Source of the DNA: QQWI01 sp964522015
GTDB taxonomy: Bacteria > Bacillota > Clostridia > Peptostreptococcales > Acidaminobacteraceae
Assembly: GCA_964522015.1 (NCBI GenBank)
Contig: CAZFST010000015.1
Coordinates: 1 to 64,000 of the forward strand
DNA length: 64,000 bases
Reading direction: 5' to 3'
Made by a program: the position numbers and the translations under genes. This document shows positions 34,905-43,294 of this stretch, one piece after another. Positions within the stretch are counted from its first letter, which is position 1. Each line of letters opens with the position of its first letter. Under the pieces are notes generated by a model that did no database searches, was not told the origin of the DNA, and saw nothing but the letters and a program-made list of their open reading frames with translations.

Positions 34905-36174
34905 AAAACTAAAACATAAGTTTATACTGATCAACATGAGTTTGGTTAGCTTAGTGCTACTGTTAGTCTTTGGGGTCATTTTAATTTTTAGTAAACATCA
35001 GTTCCAATTAGAAAGCGACATGACCTTAGCAAGAGCCATTGATCGACCCTTTGGTGTTGTTATGCCCAATATTGATTTTGGTGGCATGCAGCCTGATTTT
35101 AGAATCAGGGAATTTCCCGTAGTGACGGTGCTACTGGATAGGAACTTGGAAATTAAAGGGGTGGATGCCCAAAGTGTGACGATTTCCGATGACGTCCTTC
35201 AAGAGATTACAAAGGAAATATTGGCATCTAAAAAGAGCCAAGGCATCTTAAATTCCTATCAGTTGAGGTTTAAAATTAAGTCCACTTTTGAAGGGGTTAA
35301 AATTGCACTACTGGCTACTAACTTTGAAAAGAGCCAGCTTCTGAATCTGCTGACTGCGCTGCTATTAGCAGGACTTGGTGCCTTAATGGCATTTGCAATC
35401 ATCAGCTTTTTTTTAGCAAAATGGGTTTTAAGGCCTGTTGAAAAAGCATGGGATCAGCAAAAGCGATTTGTAGCAGATGCCTCCCATGAGTTAAGGACAC
35501 CACTGACAGTGATTTTAGCCAATATGAGCATTCTAAAAAAACATCCTGAAGCCCTCGTTGCTGACCAGTCTAAATGGATTGATTTCACCCAGACTGAAGC
35601 AGAACGGATGAAGGGTTTAGTAGACGATTTGCTTTTTTTAGCCAAATACGATCAAAATCACGTACAGCAGATTCAAAACCAGGTTAACCTAAGCGATCAT
35701 CTTTGGCGAGCCATCTTACCCTACGAATCTGTCGCTTATGAGATGGGGGTCTCAATTGAAACTGAAATAGCAGACCTTATCACTGTAAAAGGAAATGAAA
35801 TCCAGCTGCAACAGTTGATGATGATTCTTTTAGAAAATGCTTGTAAGTATGCAGGACAGGGTGGAAAAGTCACTGTTAACTTGAAAAAAAATCAATCGGA
35901 AGCGGTCCTTAGTATTCATAATACTGGACAAGCCATCCCTGCAGAAAACTTGCCCCATATTTTTGATCGTTTTTACAGAGTGGCTTCATCCCGTCAACGG
36001 GACGCAGATCAGGAGCACGGTGGCTATGGCTTGGGTCTTTCGATTGCAAGTGCCATTACACAGGCCCATCATGGGCACCTAAGTGCCACAAGTGCCGAGG
36101 CACAGGGAACGACTTTTACACTGAAATTACCTCTTACTCTCGGGATGCCCAAAGACACATTTCAACTTTTGTGA
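34897..36174 (+). CDS. sensor histidine kinase partner of the frameshifted regulator
   Basis: A 425-residue kinase with two membrane helices (~7-28 and ~150-172) and a short outer domain between. The phospho-acceptor motif is ADASHELRTPLTVI (His197), and the ATPase domain has LENACKYA, IFDRFYR and GYGLGLSIASAI. No clear HAMP is seen. I chose the ATG at 34897 at a good distance from GGAGG (34883-34887); an ATG at 34891 is too close. It overlaps the regulator stop by eight bases. Position opposite the CotH/VTC cluster suggests it may control that cluster. Confidence 0.88.
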   Translation: MIKKLKHKFILINMSLVSLVLLLVFGVILIFSKHQFQLESDMTLARAIDRPFGVVMPNIDFGGMQPDFRIREFPVVTVLLDRNLEIKGVDAQSVTISDDVLQEITKEILASKKSQGILNSYQLRFKIKSTFEGVKIALLATNFEKSQLLNLLTALLLAGLGALMAFAIISFFLAKWVLRPVEKAWDQQKRFVADASHELRTPLTVILANMSILKKHPEALVADQSKWIDFTQTEAERMKGLVDDLLFLAKYDQNHVQQIQNQVNLSDHLWRAILPYESVAYEMGVSIETEIADLITVKGNEIQLQQLMMILLENACKYAGQGGKVTVNLKKNQSEAVLSIHNTGQAIPAENLPHIFDRFYRVASSRQRDADQEHGGYGLGLSIASAITQAHHGHLSATSAEAQGTTFTLKLPLTLGMPKDTFQLL

Positions 36175-36195
36175 TTAGCCCATCTTCAATAATGG

Positions 36196-36201
36196 TATAA
36201 T
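36196..36201 (+). promoter_or_regulatory. -10 box before the coiled-coil membrane protein
   Basis: A perfect TATAAT 37 bases before the ATG at 36233; no convincing -35. Confidence 0.35.
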
Positions 36202-36232
36202 GTAATATCCGATTATTGTGGAGGACAAAAGT

Positions 36233-36637
36233 ATGTTAGCAAGGGAAATTAACAGGAGTCACTTTTATGTGATGAAAAGCCGTAGAAAACGATTTGAGTT
36301 GCCGATCGTGACATTTAGCACTCGCCAAGGGGATCACCTGATTAGTTGGTTCAATATCGCACTTATAGTCCTTTTGATGGCTGTCATGATGATGATGGCG
36401 CTTTGGACTACCACAGCACTTTATAAGAGCGGTTCTAGCATCGAACTCTATCAGAAAACGCTGGTCAATAAAGAGGCCCAGGTGATAGCGCTTCAAAGGG
36501 AGCTAGATCAAAAAACGCAGCAAGTAGCGGCTTATAGCGAGACCGTAAAAGCATTAGAAGTCAAGGTGAACACCTCTTTAGAGAGTCTGGCGGGCAAGGT
36601 GAATGTAACCTTAAGTGCAGTAAAAGACACAGATTAG
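36233..36637 (+). CDS. single-pass membrane protein with coiled coil
   Basis: A 134-residue protein of unknown family. A basic N-terminus precedes one membrane helix (ISWFNIALIVLLMAVMMMMA, ~38-60), followed by an outer heptad-rich coiled coil (~75-125). The ATG at 36233 lies eight bases after GGAGG. It precedes a membrane-anchored glucosaminidase gene with a similar N-terminal anchor, so the two may act together at the cell wall. Confidence 0.65.
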   Translation: MLAREINRSHFYVMKSRRKRFELPIVTFSTRQGDHLISWFNIALIVLLMAVMMMMALWTTTALYKSGSSIELYQKTLVNKEAQVIALQRELDQKTQQVAAYSETVKALEVKVNTSLESLAGKVNVTLSAVKDTD

Positions 36638-36654
36638 GGTTGGATTTTAAGAGA

Positions 36655-36692
36655 CGTTTTGAAAGGTATTTTGAAAGGTTTTTTGAAAGGAG
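36655..36692. repeat. triple TTTTGAAAGG repeat overlapping a ribosome binding site
   Basis: TTTTGAAAGG occurs three times at 12-13-base spacing before the glucosaminidase ATG; only the last copy forms AAGGAG at a working distance. Confidence 0.7.
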
Positions 36693-36700
36693 TGAGCCAT

Positions 36701-37504
36701 ATGCAGGCAACAACTGCATGGAAACAAGTTTTGTTCAAATGTTTTATGGGTTTGATTTTAGTCCAGGTTGTGATAATTCTCATGATGATGATGGGTTTAA
36801 AAAGCCATCAAAACCAGCTGGCTGGTGAACCCATTAATCTGCCAAAAGCACAACTGACACAGCTCAGTGAAAATGAGACCTTTGGTGCTTTGGATCAGTC
36901 AATCCAGCGGGTGGCTTTGAGTCTAGATCAAGGGAATCGTGATGTCCTCGCCAGTGTGGGGTTACTTGAAATTGCCATTCAAGAAAAAAACGCCAGAGAG
37001 CGTTTCTTAGGCTCCGAGGATTCAGGACAATTTTCAAGGTCTGGGACCTACAAATCTTTTTTGAATTTTGATCTCAATATACCGTCTGGCTATACGGAGG
37101 AGGATTATCTATCCCTATTCAAAGGGACCGCAATGTCAGCTCTGGTGCCAGCTGCAGTGGCTGCAGAAAAAAAATACGGGGTTAACTCGCTGTATATATT
37201 GGCCCATGCTGCAGAAGAATCCAGATGGGGCACAGAACCTTTTGCCATCACCAGACATAATTATTTTGGCTACGGTGCCATCGATAGTAACCCTACAAAA
37301 GCGCTAAAATTCAAATCAGTAGAGCATGGGGTTTTTACGGTAGTTCAAAAAATCAAAGAGAACTACTTGACTCAGGGCGGTAAATTTTACAACAAGCGTT
37401 ATGGGACCACCATCAAAGGGATGGCATCTCGGTATGCCAGTAATGTTAATTGGGGTACCAATATCGCTAGGATCATGGAGAAAATTAGCAAACAGTTGGA
37501 CTAA
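36701..37504 (+). CDS. membrane-anchored N-acetylglucosaminidase (GH73-like)
   Basis: A 267-residue protein with an N-terminal membrane anchor (~9-33), a spacer of ~90 residues, and a glucosaminidase domain (~125-267) with ILAHAAEESRWGTEPFA, where the second Glu of AAEES is the likely acid catalyst, and HNYFGYGAID. It cuts the sugar backbone of peptidoglycan. The ATG at 36701 has AAGGAG eight bases upstream; the 14 in-frame codons before it are the translated TTTTGAAAGG repeat. A terminator follows. Confidence 0.85.
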   Translation: MQATTAWKQVLFKCFMGLILVQVVIILMMMMGLKSHQNQLAGEPINLPKAQLTQLSENETFGALDQSIQRVALSLDQGNRDVLASVGLLEIAIQEKNARERFLGSEDSGQFSRSGTYKSFLNFDLNIPSGYTEEDYLSLFKGTAMSALVPAAVAAEKKYGVNSLYILAHAAEESRWGTEPFAITRHNYFGYGAIDSNPTKALKFKSVEHGVFTVVQKIKENYLTQGGKFYNKRYGTTIKGMASRYASNVNWGTNIARIMEKISKQLD

Positions 37505-37539
37505 CGTGATCAAGAGAAGACCATCGAATGACAAAGAGA

Positions 37540-37587
37540 AACGCCTGCAAATCCGCTAATCATTTAGCAGACTTGTAGGCGTTTTTT
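37540..37587 (+). terminator. intrinsic terminator after the glucosaminidase gene
   Basis: AACGCCTGCAA...TTGTAGGCGTTTTTT with an inner GCTAA/TTAGC stem, then T's. Confidence 0.85.
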
Positions 37588-37862
37588 AGTAGTTATTTAG
37601 ATAGTTTTAGATGCTTTATAAAGACAATGCTCTACTTAAAAAGATAAAAAACCAGTGCCGTAATCAACGTTGGCAATGCTGCAAACCGTAGCAGTTAAGC
37701 GCATAAGATTCTCCTTGATTAACCGTCCTTGATGATTCTGGATTAATCGTTTCTAGTTGATTTGTACCCGAGTTATTACCACTTGAAACCATTGTAAAAA
37801 TAAGTTAAAATGGAAATTGTCAAGGATGTTTTGCTGAAACAAATAGAAAAATAGGGGGAATT
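37588..37862. other. gene-free interval before DUF805
   Basis: No confident gene. A possible minus-strand remnant of a 23-residue membrane peptide lies at 37632-37704 (see findings). The binding site of the next gene is GGGGG near 37855. Confidence 0.5.
37632..37704 (-). pseudogene. possible small membrane peptide with a 1-nt frameshift
   Basis: AAGGAG lies six bases before an ATG at 37704. As it stands the frame gives 22 unremarkable residues. Removing one A of TTAA near 37695 gives MRLLLRFAALPTLITALVFY plus LFK, a well-formed single membrane helix ending at TAG. It may be a decayed or misread small protein. Low confidence. Confidence 0.25.
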
Positions 37863-38273
37863 ATGAAAGAGTACGTAGAGGTTCTAAAGAAGTATGCGGT
37901 TTTTGAGGGACGGGCAACTAGAAGAGAGTATTGGATGTTTACATTGGTTCATACTCTCATTATTATTGCTTCGATATTTATGCTTGTTTTCTCTCTGAAT
38001 TTTGTTACCATTATATTCTTATATGTTATTGCAACTTGGTTGCCATCCTTAGCTGTAACCGTTCGTAGGCTTCACGATAGTGGGAAATCCGGGTGGTGGA
38101 TATTGTTGAATTTTGTACCTTCCATAGGGCAATTAGTTCTTTTCATCTTTACCATATTAGAAAGTGAAACTTGCGACAATGCCTATGGCTCATACACTGG
38201 CTCATATCATTATGTGGGACTTCGAGATGATCTCAGTATACCGGACAGAGTAAAAGCTGATTTTTTTGAGTAG
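37863..38273 (+). CDS. DUF805 membrane protein
   Basis: A 136-residue protein with the DUF805 marks FEGRATRREYWMF and VRRLHDSGKSGWW and three to four membrane helices. The function of the family is unknown. The ATG has GGGGG upstream. Single gene, followed by a terminator. Confidence 0.88.
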   Translation: MKEYVEVLKKYAVFEGRATRREYWMFTLVHTLIIIASIFMLVFSLNFVTIIFLYVIATWLPSLAVTVRRLHDSGKSGWWILLNFVPSIGQLVLFIFTILESETCDNAYGSYTGSYHYVGLRDDLSIPDRVKADFFE

Positions 38274-38298
38274 AAGAATTCTATTGGTAGCAAAGTAC

Positions 38299-38340
38299 AA
38301 GTGCAGGTGAGGCGTTGAGCCCTCTTCTGCACTTTTTTTA
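38299..38340 (+). terminator. intrinsic terminator after the DUF805 gene
   Basis: AAGTGCAG pairs with CTGCACTT, followed by seven T's. Confidence 0.85.
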
Positions 38341-38469
38341 TTCCCTAATCATCTATAAACCATTTTCTCCAATTTGCTTGCAGGCATTATAGCGTATGAT
38401 GGTACTAACGAGAGAAACGACTTTTGACACCCAGATTGATATCAGGCCCAAATGGGCAGAGGAGTGCAT

Positions 38470-38955
38470 GTGAAAAATCAGATATTCGAATTGGTAGTAG
38501 TGACAGATGAACAAGAAAAATCAAGAGTATGCCGCGAAGTACTGGAAGGGCTACCAGAGTGGTTCGGCATTCCAGAAGCCACCGAGGACTATATCAAAAA
38601 TGCCCAGCACCAGATGATGGTAGTTGCCTACCAAACGAAGACGCTAGATGCGATGGGGTTTGCTACTACTCTTCTTCACAATGCAAATGCCGCCGAAATT
38701 GCTGTGATGGGGGTTCTTGAAAATCACCACCGAAAGGGTATAGGCCGTGAATTAGTGGCTCATTTAGAGGGGCACCTCAAGAAAGAGGGTATTAGATTCG
38801 TAACGGTCAAGACTCTAGCGGCGGCCCATCCGAGTCCGGAATACCAGCGCACTAGACTCTTTTATGAGGGTTACGGCTTTACGGAGTTAGAGGTCCTAAG
38901 TGACCTTTGGGGTGCTGATAATCCCTGTGCCTATATGGTCAAACTGGTAGAATGA
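38470..38955 (+). CDS. GNAT-family N-acetyltransferase
   Basis: A 161-residue protein with the acetyl-CoA-binding signature VLENHHRKGIGRELVAHLE and the later strand-helix RLFYEGYGFTELEVL of the GNAT fold. It transfers an acetyl group from acetyl-CoA to an unknown amine. The start is probably the GTG at 38470, five bases after AGAGGAG; an ATG at 38452 is upstream of that site. Single gene. Confidence 0.8.
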   Translation: MKNQIFELVVVTDEQEKSRVCREVLEGLPEWFGIPEATEDYIKNAQHQMMVVAYQTKTLDAMGFATTLLHNANAAEIAVMGVLENHHRKGIGRELVAHLEGHLKKEGIRFVTVKTLAAAHPSPEYQRTRLFYEGYGFTELEVLSDLWGADNPCAYMVKLVE

Positions 38956-38957
38956 AA

Positions 38958-39015
38958 ATGAAAGCTCGTCCTGACTACCACGATGAAAGCAAGATCTGAC
39001 TACCTCAATAAAAGC
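38958..39015. repeat. 25-bp tandem repeat after the GNAT gene
   Basis: ATGAAAGCNNNNTCTGACTACC-like units start at 38958, 38983 and (partial) 39008, exactly 25 bases apart, just after the stop codon at 38955. Confidence 0.75.
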
Positions 39016-39100
39016 AGAAGCATTTAAGGACACTTTAGCGTATAATAAGAAAAGCTTATATTTGTTAGGCGTTCAGCATTTGAAAATAATGAGGTGTCAG

Positions 39101-40348
39101 ATGGAAAATAAACAAACTGAAACGATCACAGCACCAAGCGCCCTTGCCACTTTTAAATGCATTGGGCCAGCGTGTTCCGATAACTGTTGTAAGGGATGGG
39201 ATGTGGACATAGACAAAGCCACCTACCAGTCCTATTTAGCCATGCCTGATTCCCCCCTTAAATCCCGGTTTGAGAAGGAGATTGAGCTCAATCCAGACAG
39301 CGCTGACGGGGACTTCGATTATGCCCTAATGATTTTAACGGAAAAGCGTAATTGTCCGTTCTTAAATAACAAGGACTGGTGCGATATTCAAGCTACCCAC
39401 GGCGAGGGTTCACTCTCAAAAGTCTGTCACAATTTTCCCCGCACTTTTAATCGCATTGACGGTGCCCTTGAAATGTCGGCTACCCTGTCTTGCCCTGAGG
39501 TTGCACGCTTGATTCTAAGTGAAAACAAGGGTCTCCAGTTTTCTTTAGATCCCGTAATAAGACAGCGATATGTGCTCAATCAAGATCTGGTGCAAACCAG
39601 CGACAGATTAATCCAACACCCTGCCAAATATTTGCTGCCCCTAAGGAACCTAACGTCTGATATTTTATCAAACGAACACTTTAACTTCTATCAGCGCCTT
39701 GGGCTTTTAGGACTTTTCCAAGAGGGCATGATGCCCATGCACACACCAGAGGGTGTGGATGCCATTCCCGCTCATATCAAGCGCTTTGAGGGCTACCTCA
39801 AACGTGGCGCAGGCCCCAAAAACTTGGCTAAAATGAGGCCCAGTGCCCAAAATCAATTGACTTTAATGGGCTATTTAAATGCTGAATTTCCTGACTTTTT
39901 CAAGCTGGAATCCGGTGAATTTGGTCGTGTTTCTTTGGGTATGGCCACTGAATTTGGCTATGGCAAGAAAAAGGACACTGCGGCGCTGGCGCGCTTACAG
40001 GGGCTTCATCAGTCCCATTTGGTGCCTTTTATCGAGGCAAACCCTTATTTCTTCCAGAATTATTGCCAGCATTTTGTGTTTAAATTCCTCTATCCTTTTT
40101 CGGAAGAGGGGGATCCCTACATGGCTTATACCTTGCTGATGATTCGGATTTACTTGATTCAGATGCATCTTTGTCAATTGGCTCATATGCATAATTTGAA
40201 AGAGATTAGCTTAGAAGATGGGATTTGGGTGGTTCAAAAGCTGACTAAGTTACTGGAGCATAATCGGTTGTTCTTTGTGACCCTTGGTGAAGATTTGATG
40301 GAAATCGGCTATGATCACTTGTCATTTTTGAGTACTTTAGTGGTATAA
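39101..40348 (+). CDS. fliB: flagellin lysine-N-methylase
   Basis: A 415-residue protein with the FliB pattern of conserved cysteines: FKCIGPACSDNCCKGW, CPFL, WCDIQ, LSKVCHNFPR and LSCPEVARL. FliB methylates lysines of flagellin in Salmonella and is widespread in motile Clostridia; the cysteines are thought to hold an Fe-S cluster. The ATG at 39101 has GAGGTG five bases upstream; 13 earlier codons lack a site. It implies the organism has flagella, although no flagellar structural gene lies here. Confidence 0.87.
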   Translation: MENKQTETITAPSALATFKCIGPACSDNCCKGWDVDIDKATYQSYLAMPDSPLKSRFEKEIELNPDSADGDFDYALMILTEKRNCPFLNNKDWCDIQATHGEGSLSKVCHNFPRTFNRIDGALEMSATLSCPEVARLILSENKGLQFSLDPVIRQRYVLNQDLVQTSDRLIQHPAKYLLPLRNLTSDILSNEHFNFYQRLGLLGLFQEGMMPMHTPEGVDAIPAHIKRFEGYLKRGAGPKNLAKMRPSAQNQLTLMGYLNAEFPDFFKLESGEFGRVSLGMATEFGYGKKKDTAALARLQGLHQSHLVPFIEANPYFFQNYCQHFVFKFLYPFSEEGDPYMAYTLLMIRIYLIQMHLCQLAHMHNLKEISLEDGIWVVQKLTKLLEHNRLFFVTLGEDLMEIGYDHLSFLSTLVV

Positions 40349-40355
40349 TGATAGT

Positions 40356-40383
40356 GAGAGTTATTATCGCGTGAAACGATAAG
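40356..40383. promoter_or_regulatory. small inverted repeat before rseC
   Basis: TTATCG-CGTGAAA-CGATAA lies about 55 bases before rseC, after a TATAAT at 40344-40349 that overlaps the fliB stop. It may be an operator. Confidence 0.35.
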
Positions 40384-40424
40384 GCTAAACAGGCTAGTTT
40401 CTGTGGAACAGGAGAGTGGCGCAG

Positions 40425-40871
40425 ATGGTGAAAAATGGTCTTGTGATTCAAATTGTAGGGGAGATGGCCCATGTTTCTGTTGTTAGGCCTTCTGAATGTG
40501 GGGATAAATGCAACAGCTGTGCAGGTTCTTGCAATACCAATATGATGGTGGTTGAGGTTAAGAATCGGTTTGATGCAAAAGTTGGGGATTCAGTGGAGCT
40601 GCAAATGCAAAACGAGCAGCTGATTAAATTGAGTTTTATGATGTACACAGCACCGCTTATTGCGTTTATCTTAGGCTTATTTATTGGGTATAGCCAGCCC
40701 GGTTTTTTAGGGATCAATCAGCCCGATGTTGTGGCTATCGGCACTGGGGCCTTATGTTTGGTCGGGGCTTACTGGGTTGTTAATCGGTGGCTTAAACGCA
40801 GTAGTGCAAAGGGTGAAACCATCTTAACCATGAGCCGGTGCTATCACCAATCAGATTTATTGACCCATTAA
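40425..40871 (+). CDS. rseC: RseC/MucC-family membrane protein
   Basis: A 148-residue protein with an N-terminal cysteine cluster CGDKCNSCAGSC and two membrane helices (~85-105 and ~112-130). RseC proteins are linked to the Rnf/Rsx electron-transfer complex and the SoxR-reducing system. The Rnf genes are not in this window. The ATG at 40425 lies eight bases after AGGAGAG. It is followed by a terminator. Confidence 0.85.
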   Translation: MVKNGLVIQIVGEMAHVSVVRPSECGDKCNSCAGSCNTNMMVVEVKNRFDAKVGDSVELQMQNEQLIKLSFMMYTAPLIAFILGLFIGYSQPGFLGINQPDVVAIGTGALCLVGAYWVVNRWLKRSSAKGETILTMSRCYHQSDLLTH

Positions 40872-40902
40872 CGCAGTGGGTATTAAAATTTACATTTCAG
40901 AT

Positions 40903-40945
40903 CCCCCTTAAACCTCTTGAAAAAGTGGGTTTAGGGGGTTTCTTG
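40903..40945 (+). terminator. intrinsic terminator after rseC
   Basis: CCCCCTTAAACC pairs with GGGTTTAGGGGG (one bulge), followed by a T-rich tail. Confidence 0.75.
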
Positions 40946-40978
40946 TTCATGGATTGTTCATGGTTTCGAGGTTATAAT
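40943..40978 (+). promoter_or_regulatory. promoter with 11-bp direct repeats before the stress two-component system
   Basis: TTGTTCATGG occurs at 40943-40952 and 40954-40963, exactly one helical turn apart, in place of a -35 box. TATAAT follows at 40973-40978. OmpR-class regulators bind such repeats, so self-activation is likely. Confidence 0.65.
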
Positions 40979-40998
40979 AGAGTTCTAGGAGGTGGCAC

Positions 40999-41673
40999 AT
41001 GGAAAAGCATTTATTCGTTGTCGATGATGACCCTAATATAGCAGAGTTGATTCAACTCTATTTTGAAAAAGAAAATTACAAAGTCAGTGTGTTTCACAGT
41101 GGCCCTAAGGCCTTAGCAGCCTTGAAAGCCGAAGCACCCTCGCTGATGTTACTGGATATAATGATGCCAATGATGGATGGCTTTGAGGTATTAAAAGAGG
41201 TTAGACGGTTTTCTAAAATGCCGGTTATTATGTTAACCGCTAAAGGGGAGACCTTTGATAAAGTTTTAGGTCTTGAGCTAGGGGCAGACGACTACTTAGT
41301 GAAACCCTTTGATCCCAAAGAGTTATTGGCCAGGGTCAAAGCTGTTATGCGCAGGACATACGAAAACGATGACCACCAAGATGTGACCATCATGCCCCAT
41401 TTAACCATTGATATGGATGAATTTGTGGTGATTTACCACGGAGAAACCTTGCAACTACCACCTAAAGAGCTAGAACTTCTAAACTATTTAGTCAAGCATC
41501 CCAATCGTGTTTTTACCAGGGAACAGTTACTAGATCAAATCTGGGGTTTTGATTATTACGGGGATACCCGGACGGTGGATGTCCATATCAAAAGGCTTCG
41601 GGAGAAGTTTGCCAAAGAAGATCCTTGGGAAATCAAAACGGTTTGGGGCGTCGGCTACAAATTTTCGAAATAG
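40999..41673 (+). CDS. OmpR-family response regulator
   Basis: A 224-residue regulator: receiver domain with DDDP pocket, phospho-acceptor Asp53 (LLDIMMP), switch Thr and Lys103 (VKPFD), then a winged-helix DNA-binding domain (RTVDVHIKRLREKF). The ATG follows AGGAGG at seven bases. The kinase gene begins 12 bases later. With Hsp20 and HtrA downstream it resembles the CssRS envelope-stress system of Bacillus, where a two-component pair controls htrA. Confidence 0.93.
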   Translation: MEKHLFVVDDDPNIAELIQLYFEKENYKVSVFHSGPKALAALKAEAPSLMLLDIMMPMMDGFEVLKEVRRFSKMPVIMLTAKGETFDKVLGLELGADDYLVKPFDPKELLARVKAVMRRTYENDDHQDVTIMPHLTIDMDEFVVIYHGETLQLPPKELELLNYLVKHPNRVFTREQLLDQIWGFDYYGDTRTVDVHIKRLREKFAKEDPWEIKTVWGVGYKFSK

Positions 41674-41685
41674 AGAGGAGCCCCC

Positions 41686-43125
41686 ATGCGCACGATTTAC
41701 TCAAAACTAATCACCGTGAGCATTAGCGTGTTGGTAGTGGGATTTATCTTACTGACCGCCGGGCTCAATTTTACGTATAAAAATTACATTGTTGAACAAA
41801 AAAGAATTGAGATGACCCGACTTGCAGCTGATTTCAACCAAATGCTTAACGATAAATATAAAGTTGGAGAACTGGTTGGCAGCACGATTAGTGGTGAGCT
41901 CTACCGCTTGGAGCACTACGCTAATTTAGAAGTTTGGATGATTCCCAGTACCGGAGACATTGTTGTATCCGATAAAACCACTGATATCAACTTCATCAAA
42001 AAAGAGCTGGATCTAATGGAAATAGAACGTGTTTCCAAAGATAGCAAGCCAATTTTCAGGGCAGCCAATTATAAAAATCTTCCGGGAAACCTGTATTATA
42101 CTTTGATTTACCCCATCAATATTGGCGGTAAGAATGTCTTTGTGCTCTATCTCAATAAGTCAGTGCCTGATATAAAAAATACCATTGCTGATATCAATCG
42201 ATTTGCCATTTACACCTTAATTTTGGCTTCTGTTTATGCGGGTGTTACGCTGTTTTTTTCTGCCAAGCGAATTTCTGACGACATCAAACGCCTTAATCAA
42301 GGGGTCAAGTTTGTGGCCAAGGGTAACTTTGACTATGCCTTTGACACTGGCCGCAAAGATGAAGTTGGAGAACTCTGTGCCAACTTTAATCAGATGACCA
42401 CGGAGCTTAAATCCATGGAAGACGCCAGGCGTAAGTTTATTTCAGATTTGTCCCACGACCTACGGTCTCCAATTACGGCCATTAAGGGTTATACCATGGG
42501 GATTTTAGATGGCACTATCCCGCCAGAAAAATGGGAGAAATACTTGAACATCGTCAGCGATGAAACCGACCGGCTGACAAAACTCATCAACGACATACTG
42601 GATCTTTCTAAGATGCAAACCGGTGCTTTGCAATTGAATCCATCAGATTTTGATGCCCATCAGCTATTGATTGATATTCTCGATCGCTTTGAGGCGCGCA
42701 TCGCCGAAAAGGGCCTCGAGGTCAGTTTAAAACTCGCCACAGGCGACGTGATGGTCACTGGGGACTATGCCCTAATTGAGAGGGCTATCTATAATCTGAT
42801 GGACAATGCGGTCAAATTTGTCCCCCAAGATGGTATTTTAGAAATTTTAACAGATATTAAAGAGAGTAAAATATTAATTGGCATACGCAATACTGGGATT
42901 GCCATCCCTGAAGATAAACTCAGTCATATTTGGCAACGATTTTCTAAGGGGGACCATTCCCGGGGGCTTGAGAAAAGATCTTCTGGCCTGGGACTCGCCA
43001 TTGTTAAAGAGATTTTAGATGCCCATGGGGAAAAAATCGACGTCTATTCTAATGAGTTTTTAGGGGTGATGTTTGTGTTTTCAATGACTAGAAGCACTTT
43101 AGGAAAGAAACCGAAAAATTCATAA
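41686..43125 (+). CDS. sensor histidine kinase of the stress two-component system
   Basis: A 479-residue kinase with membrane helices at ~9-30 and ~176-196 and a ~145-residue outer domain. A HAMP domain lies at ~200-250, the phospho-acceptor motif is DLSHDLRSPITAI (His257), and the ATPase domain has LMDNAVKFV and GLGLAIVKEIL. It pairs with the regulator just upstream. The signal is unknown; misfolded envelope proteins are plausible from the neighbours. Confidence 0.92.
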   Translation: MRTIYSKLITVSISVLVVGFILLTAGLNFTYKNYIVEQKRIEMTRLAADFNQMLNDKYKVGELVGSTISGELYRLEHYANLEVWMIPSTGDIVVSDKTTDINFIKKELDLMEIERVSKDSKPIFRAANYKNLPGNLYYTLIYPINIGGKNVFVLYLNKSVPDIKNTIADINRFAIYTLILASVYAGVTLFFSAKRISDDIKRLNQGVKFVAKGNFDYAFDTGRKDEVGELCANFNQMTTELKSMEDARRKFISDLSHDLRSPITAIKGYTMGILDGTIPPEKWEKYLNIVSDETDRLTKLINDILDLSKMQTGALQLNPSDFDAHQLLIDILDRFEARIAEKGLEVSLKLATGDVMVTGDYALIERAIYNLMDNAVKFVPQDGILEILTDIKESKILIGIRNTGIAIPEDKLSHIWQRFSKGDHSRGLEKRSSGLGLAIVKEILDAHGEKIDVYSNEFLGVMFVFSMTRSTLGKKPKNS

Positions 43126-43161
43126 ATCGTTCACAGTTATTTCAAATCTATGGACTACAAT
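43119..43161 (+). promoter_or_regulatory. hsp20 promoter with three 11-bp-spaced TTCA repeats
   Basis: TTCA occurs at 43119, 43130 and 43141, each exactly 11 bases apart, and TACAAT follows at 43156-43161. The distance from the last repeat to the -10 box (15 bases) matches that before the regulator gene (16 bases). Confidence 0.6.
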
Positions 43162-43182
43162 AAAGATGTACAAAATAACGGT

Positions 43183-43294
43183 GCGTCGTCCTCCCCCTAA
43201 AGTAAGCGGCGTACCTCCCCCTTTTTAATCATCGCTCTCCTCGAAACGGTGAGCGTGAAATTTATAAAAAAATAAATTATTAGGAGGTAGGCTT
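43183..43294 (+). promoter_or_regulatory. structured hsp20 leader, possible RNA thermometer
   Basis: Two anti-binding-site tracts CCTCCCCC (near 43189 and 43214) lie upstream of the binding site. TACCTCC (43212-43218) is the exact complement of GGAGGTA (43283-43289), the ribosome binding site. Between them lie a CGCTCTCC/GGTGAGCG hairpin (43233-43255) and a weak AATTTAT/ATAAATT stem. Masking of the binding site that melts with heat is possible. Confidence 0.45.
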
